Positions 35,280 to 45,294 of a stretch of 64,000 nucleotides of DNA are shown here, piece by piece; the first letter of the stretch is position 1, and every line of letters starts with the position of its first letter. This stretch comes from Hetaerina americana (Eukaryota; Arthropoda; Insecta; Odonata; Calopterygidae). The notes beneath the pieces are model-generated. The model was not told where the DNA came from. It did no database searches and worked only from the letters and a program-made list of their open reading frames with translations. The DNA lies in contig JAKTNV010000011.1 of the NCBI GenBank assembly GCA_022747635.1, forward strand, positions 20,237,481-20,301,480, written 5' to 3'. The position numbers and the translations under genes are program-made.

Positions 35280-36000
35280 TCTGCTCCGGTGTGCAGCTCG
35301 CGTTGTGAAACCTGCCGTTTTAGTGGAGTGGGTGTTCTCTCCCTCCCCCCATTCTCTCTCTCTCTCTCCATTCTCCATTCCCTCCCTCCTCCCTTTCTAT
35401 TCCCGGCCCCCGCCCCTCGCACCACGCACACAGCTCCCCACAGCATCCCAATCGCAATATCTCACTCACGCTCACTTCTGCTCTTTGCTTGGAGCAATGC
35501 AACGGCCTTTGTGCGTCCTTCACAGCCCAAAGCACACTCACTTTTATTCCTCTTTTATTACCTTTTACAGCTTTATGGGTGGGATCGCGGCGGCCGCTAT
35601 TAATAGCCGGCGAGAACACTCCAGCGCCGCTCGAAAAACCTCTCCCTTTAACTGATTCGCGCTAATTAACGCATCTGTTGGTCTCCTCTTGTATTGTGAT
35701 TAATGCCGTTGCGAATCTATTCAGCGACTTTGCGATTTCTTTTTTTTTAACTGGTGGGCCATTTCTTTATTTTTTTAATGCTCTCTCTCTTCCGGTCTCC
35801 TCCTTCCTCCTTCACGGTCTTCATTCCGGGGGACGGGATGAAGAAGAATGTTGCGGTTATCCTTCCAGATTGAAACGCCGCAGCGACCGCTTCCTCGTCT
35901 CTAAATAAGGAAATGCATTACTTTCGTCGGCACCTTTTCCTGTCTTGAATCCCTGCTTGATGCCTTGCGACCCCCGCGGTCATTGCTGCGTTCCTGCGGG
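35280..36000. other. GC-rich island
   Basis: A + strand pyrimidine tract at 35335-35420, then NotI-like GCGGCCGC and AATTAACGC-type sequence around 35590-35670 that is unique and GC-balanced. No coding sequence supported. Confidence 0.35.
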
Positions 36001-36435
36001 TTTTGGTGGTTGGATGATATTTTTTTGTCAGGCGTTCCTCGACGAGAGATTTCTTTAAAGGTTGTTCATTTTCATATTGTTCTTTACTGGTAATTAGTCG
36101 AAGCTAGAGTTAATCACGGATTTAATGTTAATTTTTGTGTGTTAATATTGAATTAATTATTTGACCATCATCTGCGTCAACACAGCTTCTTCCGGACACG
36201 GTTAAGGTTTCAAGGGTGATTGCTCAACGTGCATGCAACGCCAGAGTTCAGTGATAGTTGATGGATCATCTCGAACATTACAAGACTGCGAGAAAAATAC
36301 ATGTAAAAGAGGCCGTTGTTTCATTCTGAACCTCTTCAAAGATCAAATAGCGCGCGTAAAGGTTACAAGTAGTATCATCGTCAAGGTGTCAATCCTAAGT
36401 TTGATTTACTGTAGCCCTACATCTTCCTCTATTCA
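36001..36435. other. Unassigned sequence
   Basis: Nothing recognised. Confidence 0.35.
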
Positions 36436-36439
36436 GTCC

Positions 36440-36900
36440 CTCACCCACTGATAGTGCCTTTGTTTTACGTCCTTCCTAATTTGCCCTATGTACAAGTACT
36501 TGTCGCATGGTCTTCCTCGCGGGATCTCCCCTTCAATTTTCCTTCTATAATGTTTCCGACTAATCCACTGTGCCTAAATGAGTGTCCATCCATCCATGTG
36601 TATCGTAGTTCTCCATATAGTTCCTTTTTCTCTTCTTTTCTTCTGTGTACTTTCTCGTTCTTCACTTTTACCCTCCATTTTATCTTCAGAATTATTTTCC
36701 AGCTTCATATTTCAAAGGCTGGCCTAGTTTTTGACTGTCCCATGCTTCTGATCCGTATATTGTCATACTCCGTGCAAACCTTTCGGCCAACTGCTTCCTT
36801 GTGTCCAACCTCAAGTTCTTTGAACATAGTAGTTGCCTCTTCTTCATGAACATCTTCTCAGCTTGAGCTTATCTTCATTTGATGTCGGTCGAACTACTTT
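36440..36900 (-). pseudogene. Decayed LINE 3' end
   Basis: The reverse strand carries MFKELEVGHKEAVGR, IKWRVKVKNEKVHR, LRYTWMDTHLGTVD and RKTKALSVGE in order. This resembles the + strand relic at 22.7-23.1 kb (RRTAWIEHTLRHN...). The complement leaves a 131-codon frame open at 36454-36849, which is a shadow. Confidence 0.65.
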
Positions 36901-38118
36901 CATGTCAAGTTATTCTGTTGCCTAGGAAGATGAAGGATTCCACTTGCCCTAGTTTCACCCACGAATTGTGTAATAATGTGTGGCACATGTAAAAAAGGCA
37001 GTGTTTGTCTATGACAGTAAACACTATAGTAGGTATATACAAGTATTGGTATGGTACACACTTGATGGGTGTGTTCGATGAAAAAATAGGGCATTGAGAG
37101 TTGGTAATGAGTAAGTGGTTCATGGAAGAATGCGGATTAGATGCGCTGCTAATGAATAGTCATGATATTAGTGTGCAAAGCTAGTTTGGATAATGAATGT
37201 GAGTTGAATCTCCAAGCGTTGATAGGAGAGAATTGTAAAATGGTTTGTTTAAGAAAGGGGTAGATGGATGAAGGCAGCGGCAAACGCGGTCGAAGAGAAT
37301 CTTAAGAAACGAAGAGTACAAGTCTCTGTAACAAAAGTGACAGAGAGGAAAGACTTCTTTAAGAACAACGCGGTATTAATTGAATTAGTAATAGACATTG
37401 TTACCTAGTATGATTTGGCATTAGTCTTTGTAACTTCTGTATTTCCCGCAAAGGGACCGGTGTCAAGAATATATACCTGTGTTAGGGATGACATGGCCTC
37501 CTCCTACATAGTAAGTGAAAGTGAAACAGTGAAATTGTGCTTGAATTCTTATATTTAAATCAAATAGAGATTGTGCACATTGGTGATCCACAAAATCCAA
37601 TGAAACCAGTAGCCCAATAAATGTAGAAAAAACCTACTAAGAATTAATGTTGTATTAATATATTTTCTATGGGATTTCGAACGGCTGCCTGGAGAAAGAT
37701 AGTTTCCACAAAGTAAGGGGATTATAAAATGTCTAGTACTCCTGCGAGACATCCGACGTAGGACCATTCAAATGTCGATTAGAACTCCAGTTCGTTCAAA
37801 TATTAATTGGACGGCAGCAATGGGACTATCATAAATAAAAAGTTTAGCTTTTCCGCCATTGTGGAACATGCGTAGTCTTCACCCATGCATGCCCTTTTAA
37901 GAAGCAAAGGTCAACGCAGAAGAAAGTGATATGCAAAGCAATAAATATTGCGAAAACATAAGACAGAGGGATGGTTACGCGCTTCATTCTGCTTTAATCG
38001 GAATATTCAAACCAACCGCAATCGATCAAGAGCGTGAAGGATTTAAGAGTGAATCAGGATTTGCCCAAATAAATAAATAACACATATATACATACATTAT
38101 ATACATACATACATACAT
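36901..38118. other. Unassigned sequence
   Basis: Nothing recognised. Confidence 0.35.

Positions 38119-38174
<56 letters not shown>
38119..38174. repeat. (TA)n microsatellite
   Basis: About 56 bases of TA repeat preceded by an ACAT-type run at 38090-38118. Confidence 0.97.
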
Positions 38175-38175
<1 letters not shown>

Positions 38176-38265
38176 CGTTGGCAAAATCAAAAAAAAACAC
38201 AGAAACACACAAATTAGAAAAGAAACTGCCACGCTTTCGAATTTTCGGTGGTACAAGCCACCGTT
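38175..38265 (-). repeat. Hairpin-plus-tail repeat, possibly Penelope-like
   Basis: On the minus strand: GGTGGCTTGTACCACC (perfect 5-bp hairpin with 6-nt loop), then GAAAATTCGAAAGCG, then TGTGTGTTTCTGTGTTTTTT, then (TA)n. The same order of hairpin, GAAA, GTGT/TTTC-rich tail and (TA)n is seen at 63.17-63.3 kb. A similar tail is at 46.77 kb. Confidence 0.45.
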
Positions 38266-38330
38266 TCCTAGTGAACTCGACAATCACCTACCAAACTAAC
38301 CTTCGAGTTGATTACTGTTTTTATGGTTTA
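38266..38330 (+). mobile_element. SINE-A 3' end fragment
   Basis: GTGAACTC, CACCTACCAAACTAACCTTC, GTTGATTACTG and TTTATGGTT match the final 60 bases of SINE-A. The rest of the element is replaced by the hairpin repeat. Confidence 0.75.
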
Positions 38331-38509
38331 TATATGGATATATATTTTTTTTAAGGTAATCTTCCGGTAAAGGTAGGTTTTTTCGATGGACACAACTACC
38401 AAACAAATATTTTGTGACTACTAACAAACACAACCCTAAATTCTACTCTACACCAGTTCCCTCTTCATCTCTGAGTACTTTCTTCCGCCCTTCATCCCGT
38501 CCAACATCC

Positions 38510-39628
38510 CTATCCTGTTCCTTCCCTTTCCTCTTTTGCCCAACATTCTACCCTCTTCAATGACCACGTTTCCGCACCGTACATAGCTACGCTCCATATC
38601 AAAGTTTTTACGAGTCTTTTCTTAACATCCTTACTCAAAGTCCCCGTCATCAACTCCCTCCTCCTCGTGAAAGCCTCTTTGCCTAGCGCAATTCTTCTCC
38701 TTACGTCCCTACTACTTTGACCGTGTTGGTCCAAAACACTACCGAGATACGTAAACTGTTCTACCTGCTCTAGTTTTTGCCCTCCTATTTTAATGTTAAG
38801 CTTGCCCTTTTTCTTTCTAGAAAATCGCATAACCTTTGTTTTATTAATGTTGATTCTCATCCCATACCTGTCGCACTGAATTTCCAATTCACTCAGCAAT
38901 GCTTGCAGCCCCTTGGCTGACTGACAAACTAAAGCTTGGTCATCAGCAACCCTAACTGATTTTACGAATTCCCCGCCCACTTTCATTCCTACCTCTAGTT
39001 CTTCCCATGCCTCTTTGATCATTTCCTCTGCATACAGGTTGAACAGCAACGGTGATAATGGGCAACCCTGCCTTACACCCCTTCCTAACACTGCCCATCC
39101 TGACTCCCCGTTTCCCACCCGCACCTGAGCAGTCTGAGACATGTACAGGTTGCGAATTAGCCTCCTGTCCCTCCAATCTTGGCCTATCTTCTTCATTATA
39201 CTCATTAGTTTTTCCCAATTCACTCTATCAAACGCTTTTTCGAAATCTACGAAGCAGGCAAATACATCCTGGTTGTGTTCTATATTCCTCTCGATTAATA
39301 ATCTCATTACTGCAATGGCATCACGCGTACCTCTCCCCTTCCTAAACCCAAACTTATCATCCCCTAAGTAATCATTTGCCCTACTCTCTATCCTTTTGTT
39401 TATGATCCTGAGAACAACTTTAGCTGCGTGGGATATCAAACTAATTGTCCTATAGTCCTCAAATGACGTGGCCTTTACCTTTTTCGGAATCGGAACTAAA
39501 ACTGCTCTCACAAAGTCTTCCGGCCAGATTCCCTCCTCATAAATGCAACGGATCAGCCCATATAGCCTCTTCCTCCCACATTTTCCTAAGCATTTTAAAA
39601 GTTCCACGGGAATGTTATCTACCCCCAC
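38510..39628 (-). pseudogene. Reverse transcriptase domain of LINE copy 1
   Basis: The downstream continuation of the endonuclease frame, 372 codons. The first codon is GTG, so this is read-through sequence, not an independent start. RT blocks are in order: FVDFEKAFDRV (catalytic D128), RGVRQGCPLSPLLFNLY at 183-199, VADD at 227-230 (catalytic D229, D230), NKTKVMRFSRK and FTYLGSVLDQHG, then RRRIALGKEAFTRRRELM and KTLIWSVAMYGAETWSLKR. The usual aromatic before ADD is valine. After SLKR the frame shifts at a roughly 225-bp deletion, giving an aberrant C-terminus. It reverse-transcribes element RNA at the nicked target in functional relatives. This copy is unlikely to be active. Confidence 0.9.
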
Positions 39629-39640
39629 GGCCTTATTTAG

Positions 39641-41218
39641 TTACATCTCCCTTAGTGCCCTTTCTATCTCATTGTCTAGTATGCCTGGACCTAAGCTGTC
39701 TTCCTCTACGTCATTTTCTTTTTCAATGTCTAACTTTGTTGGTCTGAGTTCTTTACTATACAGTTCTTCTATATACTCCTTCCATCTCTCTTGGATCTTT
39801 CCTGCGTCAACTATTACCTTACCCGCCTTATCTCTAACTGTTAGGATAGCTCTTCCTTTCTTACTTCCCGATAACGATTTAACTTTGCTGTACAGCGCAC
39901 CGATTTCACCCTTCCTCTGGAGACTTTCCATATCCTCGCACTGCGTCTTCCACCATGCGTCTTTTGCCTTATTTGTTGCCCGCCTCAATTTATTGTTCAA
40001 TTCTTTGTACTTCATTTTGCCTAATTCTGTATTCATATTCTTCCATTTTCGCCGCTCATCCATCTTTGTAATCATCTCATCCGTGATCCATGGTTTCCTA
40101 GTCCTTTTAGCGTTAACGGTTCCAATAGTGTCTTTTGCGGCTTTAGACAACCCTTTTTTGATCATTTCCCATTTTTCTTCGATAGTTATAAGCCCTTTAC
40201 CATCCTCCATGATTTTCTCTACCGCCTGTTTGTATTCCTTCCTTTTCAACCCATTTAATGCTTCTACATTCCATTTTCTAACTCGCCGCCCCTGCCTTAT
40301 CTTTTTGAAACGTACGCTACATTTCATAACAACTAAATTGTGGTCTGAGTCCGCTTCCGCTCCCGGGAAGCTGTGGGAATATATCACACTGTTCCTAAAC
40401 CTGTGTCTAACCAGGATATAATCTAGCTGATATCTTCCTGAGTCACCTGGCATTTTCCATGTATACCTGCGTCTTTTGTGGTTTCTAAACCAAGTGTTGG
40501 TGATGACTAACCCCTGTCTCCTGCAGAACTCAACTGCTTTCTCCCCGCGGTCATTCCTCGTGCCTAAACCGTAGTCGCCCACCTCATCACCATCTCTTCC
40601 TTCGCCTACCGTCGCATTCCAATCCCCCATCACTATCAGATGTTTCCCTGCAGGAACACACGCGATCATGTCGTCTAACTGATCGTATATATTATCGACC
40701 TCTTCTTCCTTATGGTTGCTCGGTGGCATGTATACCTGAATTATAACTAAGTTCGTCGGTTCTGCTTTTATCTCCACTAGTAGTATTCTATCCGTTACCT
40801 GCTCTATGTTGACTACGCTTCTTCCTACCTCTTCATTTAATACTATGGCAACCCCTCGTTGGCTCTCGTCCCCACCGCTGTATATTATTCTATACTTATC
40901 ACTCCAGTAATCCCCGCTATCTTTCCATCTCACCTCGCATAGACCTAAAATATCTATATTTCCCCTTTCCATCTCTCGCTTAACATTCTCCAATTTCCCT
41001 GTCCTCATCATTGTCCTAACATTCCACGTTCCTATTCTAACTAATTTGGTCTTCTTCTGCTGCGTCTTCTGTCCTGCTGCTGCTGGTTTTCCCTTGCAAG
41101 GGTTTCGTGGGATGACGACCGCGGAAGCCTTGCCTCCCCCGCTGCCGGGCACGACACACGGCCGATTGGGCCGAGCCCCGTGGTTGCCAGGACTCAAAAT
41201 ATCTCTATTGTCCATCAT
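39641..41218 (-). CDS. APE-like endonuclease domain of LINE copy 1
   Basis: A 525-codon frame. Residues 62-300 form an exonuclease-endonuclease-phosphatase domain: GTWNVRTM with catalytic N66, LCEVRW with E95, GDWNAT with D199 and N201, and SDHN with D292 and H293. This domain nicks target DNA during retrotransposition and acts in the nucleus as part of the element's ribonucleoprotein. The first 60 residues are low-complexity. Residues 300-525 are a basic, helical linker leading to the RT. In a functional element this frame would continue without interruption, so the TAA at 39641-39643 is a single nonsense mutation. All visible endonuclease catalytic residues are intact. Confidence 0.9.
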   Translation of the reverse strand: MMDNRDILSPGNHGARPNRPCVVPGSGGGKASAVVIPRNPCKGKPAAAGQKTQQKKTKLVRIGTWNVRTMMRTGKLENVKREMERGNIDILGLCEVRWKDSGDYWSDKYRIIYSGGDESQRGVAIVLNEEVGRSVVNIEQVTDRILLVEIKAEPTNLVIIQVYMPPSNHKEEEVDNIYDQLDDMIACVPAGKHLIVMGDWNATVGEGRDGDEVGDYGLGTRNDRGEKAVEFCRRQGLVITNTWFRNHKRRRYTWKMPGDSGRYQLDYILVRHRFRNSVIYSHSFPGAEADSDHNLVVMKCSVRFKKIRQGRRVRKWNVEALNGLKRKEYKQAVEKIMEDGKGLITIEEKWEMIKKGLSKAAKDTIGTVNAKRTRKPWITDEMITKMDERRKWKNMNTELGKMKYKELNNKLRRATNKAKDAWWKTQCEDMESLQRKGEIGALYSKVKSLSGSKKGRAILTVRDKAGKVIVDAGKIQERWKEYIEELYSKELRPTKLDIEKENDVEEDSLGPGILDNEIERALREM

Positions 41219-41508
41219 ATTTTTCTTGGGAATGATAATTGAGGTGGTTTCCCGTTGCCTTCCTCAATAGTGTTTTTAACGTGACACCATAACTTACTGG
41301 CCGCCCCACTGGGGTCAGACGCCATTGCAGCCGCCTCACTGAGGAACAGACGCTGCGTGGACTACCTTTCGTCTGGCTCCTAACCTTCGACCTATCTGGC
41401 ATGGGTGACCCTACCAGGAGCAATAATTATTACTCCCGCCAGCACAGCTCTAGGGGTCATCGGAACGCACAAGCCCTTCCACCACGTCAAGGTTGTAGTC
41501 CGGGGAGG

Positions 41509-41510
<2 letters not shown>

Positions 41511-41570
<60 letters not shown>
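41511..41570. repeat. (TA)n tract left of mariner
   Basis: About 59 bases of pure TA between the LINE 5' end and the mariner left TIR. The tract resumes beyond the mariner at 42901, so the two halves were probably one microsatellite before insertion. Confidence 0.95.
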
Positions 41571-41571
<1 letters not shown>

Positions 41572-42900
41572 TACCTTGATCAAAAAGTTCCCGGAATAAC
41601 CACCGTGTGGCGCTCCCATCGTTCCGATTTGAGTTCTGTTTTTTTTTAAATTGGTACATCTGTTGTTGATATTCCCTTTAAATCTTAGTGTCATAACTTG
41701 ACATTTGCAAAAGTTACGTAGCCAAGAGTACATCTATCTCTGTGTGTGTTGGCGATTTTTTACAATTGCAGAAATGGATTTAAATTTGCAACAACGAACT
41801 TGTATTAAATTTTGCGTAAAAAACAGATTTAGTGGCGCACGGACGTTGGAAATGTTGGAAAAGTGTTTCGGCAACGATTCTCTAAAAAAAACGGTCGTTT
41901 ACCAGTGGCACGAGCGGTTCAGAAGTGGTCGTGAGTCAATCGAAGATGATGAACGCAGTGGCAGACCATCGACATCGAAAGTCGGTGAAAAAATTGATAA
42001 AGTAAAAGAAATGTTGGTCAATAACCGCAAATTAACCATCAGAGAAATAGCGGAGGACTTGAACATTGCCTATGGATCCGCCCAAGACATTGTGGTTAAT
42101 GATTTGGGTTTCCGTCGTGTAGCAGCAAAGTTGGTGCCAAAAGACCTCAATTTCATGCAAAAAAGAGACCGTGTTGACGTCGCAAAAGACATGATTTGCG
42201 AGGCTGAATCCGATCCCACATTCATCAAAAGGATCATTACTGGAGACGAGACGTGGGTTTATGAGTACGACACGCAATCCAGACATCAGGCAAGTGAATG
42301 GCGTTCACCAAATGAGCCGAGACCAAAAAAACCACGTCGTTTTCAGTCAAAAAAGAAGGCAATGCTGACGGTTTTCATGGATTACAACGGTGTAGTGCAT
42401 CATGAATTTTTGCCAGAAGGCCAGACAGTAAACAAAGAGTATTATTTGGGCGTTATGAGACGTTTGCGTGAAGCAATTCGCCGAAAGAGACCAGAAATGT
42501 GGGCAGAAAACTCGTGGATTTTGCACCATGATAACGCACCGTCGCACAGTGCTATCATTATTCGTAATTTTTTGACGAAAAATGCAACAAATACCATCCA
42601 ACAGCCACCGAATTCACCTGATTTGGCTCCCTGTGACTTCTTTCTGTTCAATCGAGTTAAAAAACCATTACGGGGAACGCGTTTTAGCAGCCGAGAGGAA
42701 GTAATGGAAAAATCGGAGGAAGCACTGATGGACATACCGAAAACCGAATATAAAAAATGTTTCGAGGATTGGATCAAGCGCTGGCATAAGTGTGTTGCAG
42801 TCGATGGGGATTACTTTGAAGGGGACAATATAGATTTAGATGAATAAACTTGTATTTTTAATTTTCTGAATAAATTCCGGGAAATTTTTGATCAAGGTAG
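41571..42900 (+). mobile_element. Full-length mariner transposon (1330 bp)
   Basis: The left TIR CTACCTTGATCAAAAAGTTC (continuing CCGGAAT, 41571-41597) and the right TIR at 42874-42900 in reverse complement match at 26 of 27 positions, the single difference being G versus T at position 17. TA dinucleotides flank both ends, as expected for mariner target duplication, here within a (TA)n tract. One intact transposase gene lies inside. With intact ends and open frame it looks structurally competent. Whether it is active cannot be told from sequence. Confidence 0.96.
41774..42847 (+). CDS. Mariner transposase, intact (DD34D)
   Basis: I take the ATG at 41774 as the start, giving 357 residues, close to the usual mariner length of about 345. 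The longer frame back to 41705 adds 23 residues without family similarity. Residues 1-110 form the paired helix-turn-helix TIR-binding region ([50 protein letters not shown]). LVPKDL at 120-125 corresponds to the WVPHEL linker motif. Catalytic residues are D158 (TGDETW), D253 (HHDNAPSH) and D288 ([10 protein letters not shown]), with 34 residues between the last two, the diagnostic DD34D spacing. The C-terminus [21 protein letters not shown] is typical. It cuts and pastes the element in the nucleus. No stop or frameshift. Confidence 0.96.
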   Translation: MDLNLQQRTCIKFCVKNRFSGARTLEMLEKCFGNDSLKKTVVYQWHERFRSGRESIEDDERSGRPSTSKVGEKIDKVKEMLVNNRKLTIREIAEDLNIAYGSAQDIVVNDLGFRRVAAKLVPKDLNFMQKRDRVDVAKDMICEAESDPTFIKRIITGDETWVYEYDTQSRHQASEWRSPNEPRPKKPRRFQSKKKAMLTVFMDYNGVVHHEFLPEGQTVNKEYYLGVMRRLREAIRRKRPEMWAENSWILHHDNAPSHSAIIIRNFLTKNATNTIQQPPNSPDLAPCDFFLFNRVKKPLRGTRFSSREEVMEKSEEALMDIPKTEYKKCFEDWIKRWHKCVAVDGDYFEGDNIDLDE

Positions 42901-42922
42901 TATGTATATATATATGTATATA

Positions 42923-43002
<80 letters not shown>

Positions 43003-43041
43003 CATATGTATGTATATATGCATATATATTATATATATAAT
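42901..43041. repeat. (TA)n tract right of mariner
   Basis: TA repeat with ATGTATAT and ATGCATAT interruptions, the counterpart of the tract at 41511-41570. Confidence 0.95.
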
Positions 43042-44064
43042 ATGTGTATAATTTATTTCGGACCCCCAAGATGATGAGTGCAATGTCAGAAAAATCTTCC
43101 TCCAGCCAAATCACATAGGGACTACCCGGGCAACCCTGGTGATTGTCATATTTTACATAGTTATGCGAAAAAGCTCAACTTTCTTATTTCTCAAACTAGT
43201 CACGTCTTCTTCTTTGTGTTATGATTCGTTTGCTAATAATACCGGTTGAGTTTGTTGTATTTTTATTATCGATTAAATTGGGTTCGATTTTGCAATTTTT
43301 TCCTCACGCTCTCTATTCAGATTTTCGCATCAGCATCCTCGCCTCTTAAGTTGCATTGCAACCGTCTGAATATTCATCCCTTGGGTATCGATTTGAATTG
43401 CACGATTCCACTATGAAATAATACGCAACAAAGGGTAGAATTTACATCCCTATGTTGTCTGGAAGCTGCTGGAGGTGACGCACGGATACAATTGTTGGAG
43501 AATTGTTCCTCGTTCCCCTCGACATAATAGATGATGAAAATGGTGATTGCTCAAGTGCACGTTGCTCACATTAGCAATCATTTTCGCAATATTTCATCCA
43601 GCTCTTAGAAGAGATACTCTTGCTGATCGTCTCGATCAATTTAAAAGAAAAATACCAGCTGCCCCTCGTTTGACTGATGGAAATTAAAGAAAATAATATA
43701 TTCCTGCGGGTAACGCCGTTCGTTTAGCCTTCGTTCGACTGCGTTGCTTTTGAACGAATATACTGGGCGTGTATTTTATTGGAGGCCGTTGAGAGTACAT
43801 ATTTATTGGATTCACTTCCTTCATTTGAATCCTAGCCTCTTTGCCTCACTCTGCCGTGACCTCGAAACGAGTTGTGCTCGCCAACTCGACTTTGGGGTCA
43901 TCAAGGAAAGCTCCTGATCGGCCGATATCAGCTGAAAGCAATGTTAATTGGGAATTCACGTGTTGAAAGAAAGGGTGGGACTAATGATCTCCCGTTTAAA
44001 ATTTACCCCACCCCTGTCTGTTTCCTTACTGTTGCCCATTTGTTGTTATGCATGTAAGTGCGTA

Positions 44065-44074
<10 letters not shown>
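43042..44074. other. Unassigned sequence
   Basis: No gene or element recognised. Confidence 0.35.
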
Positions 44075-44099
<25 letters not shown>

Positions 44100-44160
44100 T
44101 TATTTATTTATTTATATACATATGTATAAATATACATATATATATAAATATATATATTTT
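44075..44160. repeat. (TG)n/(TA)n/(ATTT)n compound microsatellite
   Basis: TG repeat at 44063-44077, then TA, then TTTA and TATACA units, running into the SINE-A tail. Confidence 0.9.
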
Positions 44161-44170
44161 TATTTTTTTA

Positions 44171-44434
44171 TAAACACAGTAATCAGCCCTTCGGTCGGTT
44201 TGGTGGGTGATGGTAGAGTTTTACTAAGTCCGACGGCGTGTGACATTCAAACATCAGGATATGGGGGCCAGTTCCCTTCCGTTTGCCGATTATGGTTTCC
44301 CAGGAAGATCTGGTACCCGAAAAATCACATAGCTTGGGTGGAGATGCAGGTGCCCAGAGAGGCTTGCTCAGGAATCGAACCCGGGCCCTCCGATCAGTAG
44401 TCCAACGATCAACACTTGGGCTACCGCGATCCAC
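44171..44434 (-). mobile_element. SINE-A copy
   Basis: Minus-strand head GGATCGCGGTAGCCCAAGTG, B box GGTTCGATTCCTGAG, body CACCCAAGCTATGTGATTTT and CAGATCTTCCTGGGAAACC, and 3' block CCGACCGAAGGGCTGATTAC...TGTGTTTAT. Close to the 25.3-kb copy. It is flanked on both sides by AT simple repeats, which obscures any TSD. Confidence 0.88.
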
Positions 44435-44449
44435 CGTATCATATACCTA

Positions 44450-44495
44450 TATATGTGTATGTATGTATATATATATATATGTATGTATATGTATG
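44450..44495. repeat. (TATG)n/(TA)n microsatellite
   Basis: TATGTGTATGTATGTATATA-type run. Confidence 0.9.
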
Positions 44496-45290
44496 GGATG
44501 AGTTTTGTTTTTTTCCTTCTTTGCTGCTGATGCAGCGAGGGGAACGACTTGATTGGGAAGGAATACGTGGCTAATGATTGTAGGTAAGGAGTGTGATAAA
44601 TATGGGAAACGTTTGGTACCATTTGTGATCTCTCTACCACTTGTTATCTTCCAGTCTTTAAACATATTAAATAACTTATATAATGATGACAACAACTAAT
44701 AGTTGTCTATGGCGTCTCGCGCGTTGTCTACGTACACCATCAGCAGTGAGTAAACTGAAGCTTTAGCCGTGGAAAATTCACGAGCCTAGGCACTGCGCCA
44801 GTTGTTTCCCGCAAATGGTTATAGGTGTTTAGCGGGATTTCCCCCATTTGGAAAGTTGTCGGGTCTTTATAATGCGTTATATCTTGTAATGCTTCTCGAT
44901 TTTTGAGGATATAAATCTCATACGTATAATTATCCACCTTCATTCCAACATTTCTAGAAATTTACGCGATATGTTTTAGTGATTCCCATCTAAAACTTAA
45001 AAATCTATTGGAATAAATATTCAGCAATCATCTTCCACCTGTACTATCGCTGCCTGCTGCCTCTTTCATGAAATAAGTGTTATATAGGTGCATGATATGA
45101 CAATTTTTGGGGGGCAGTCTCCAGCCGTCTTTTATTCGCTCCCAGCTGACGCAACTGTGTATTAATGGTTATCTCTTATGCGGCAACAATGCAGGAAAGT
45201 ATAATTGTTTCGATTCTTGTTCGGAAAAATATTGACCTAGTTATATATGTTTATATAAATATATATATATATTTATTTTATTAACTAATC
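44496..45290. other. Unassigned sequence
   Basis: No gene recognised; a small TA-rich run at 45241-45290 abuts the LINE copy. Confidence 0.35.
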
Positions 45291-45294
45291 AACC

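Larger units (their letters stand above)
38352..41511 (-). mobile_element. Near full-length APE-type LINE (RTE-like), copy 1
   Basis: A 3.16-kb non-LTR retrotransposon reading right to left. The 5' UTR begins at about 41511 beside a (TA)n tract and includes GGTCACCCATGCCAGATAGG. One reading frame encodes an APE endonuclease (41218-39641) and continues in the same frame into a reverse transcriptase (39628-38510), interrupted by a single TAA at 39641-39643. The C-terminus has lost about 225 bases relative to copy 2 at 45.3 kb, near 38570, shifting the frame. The normal C-terminal residues (GMLDGMKGGRKYSEMKREL) are still readable in another frame at about 38440-38520. The 3' end carries the AAAGGTAGGTTTTTT...GGACACAAC motif shared with other copies. 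Clade assignment is provisional. Confidence 0.9.

Noticed and set aside
36454..36849. 131-codon + strand frame
   Set aside because: Antisense of a decayed LINE 3' end read on the minus strand.
39543..40421. 292-codon + strand open frame
   Set aside because: It is the antisense shadow of the LINE endonuclease frame, rich in S/L/F/P from complemented charged codons.
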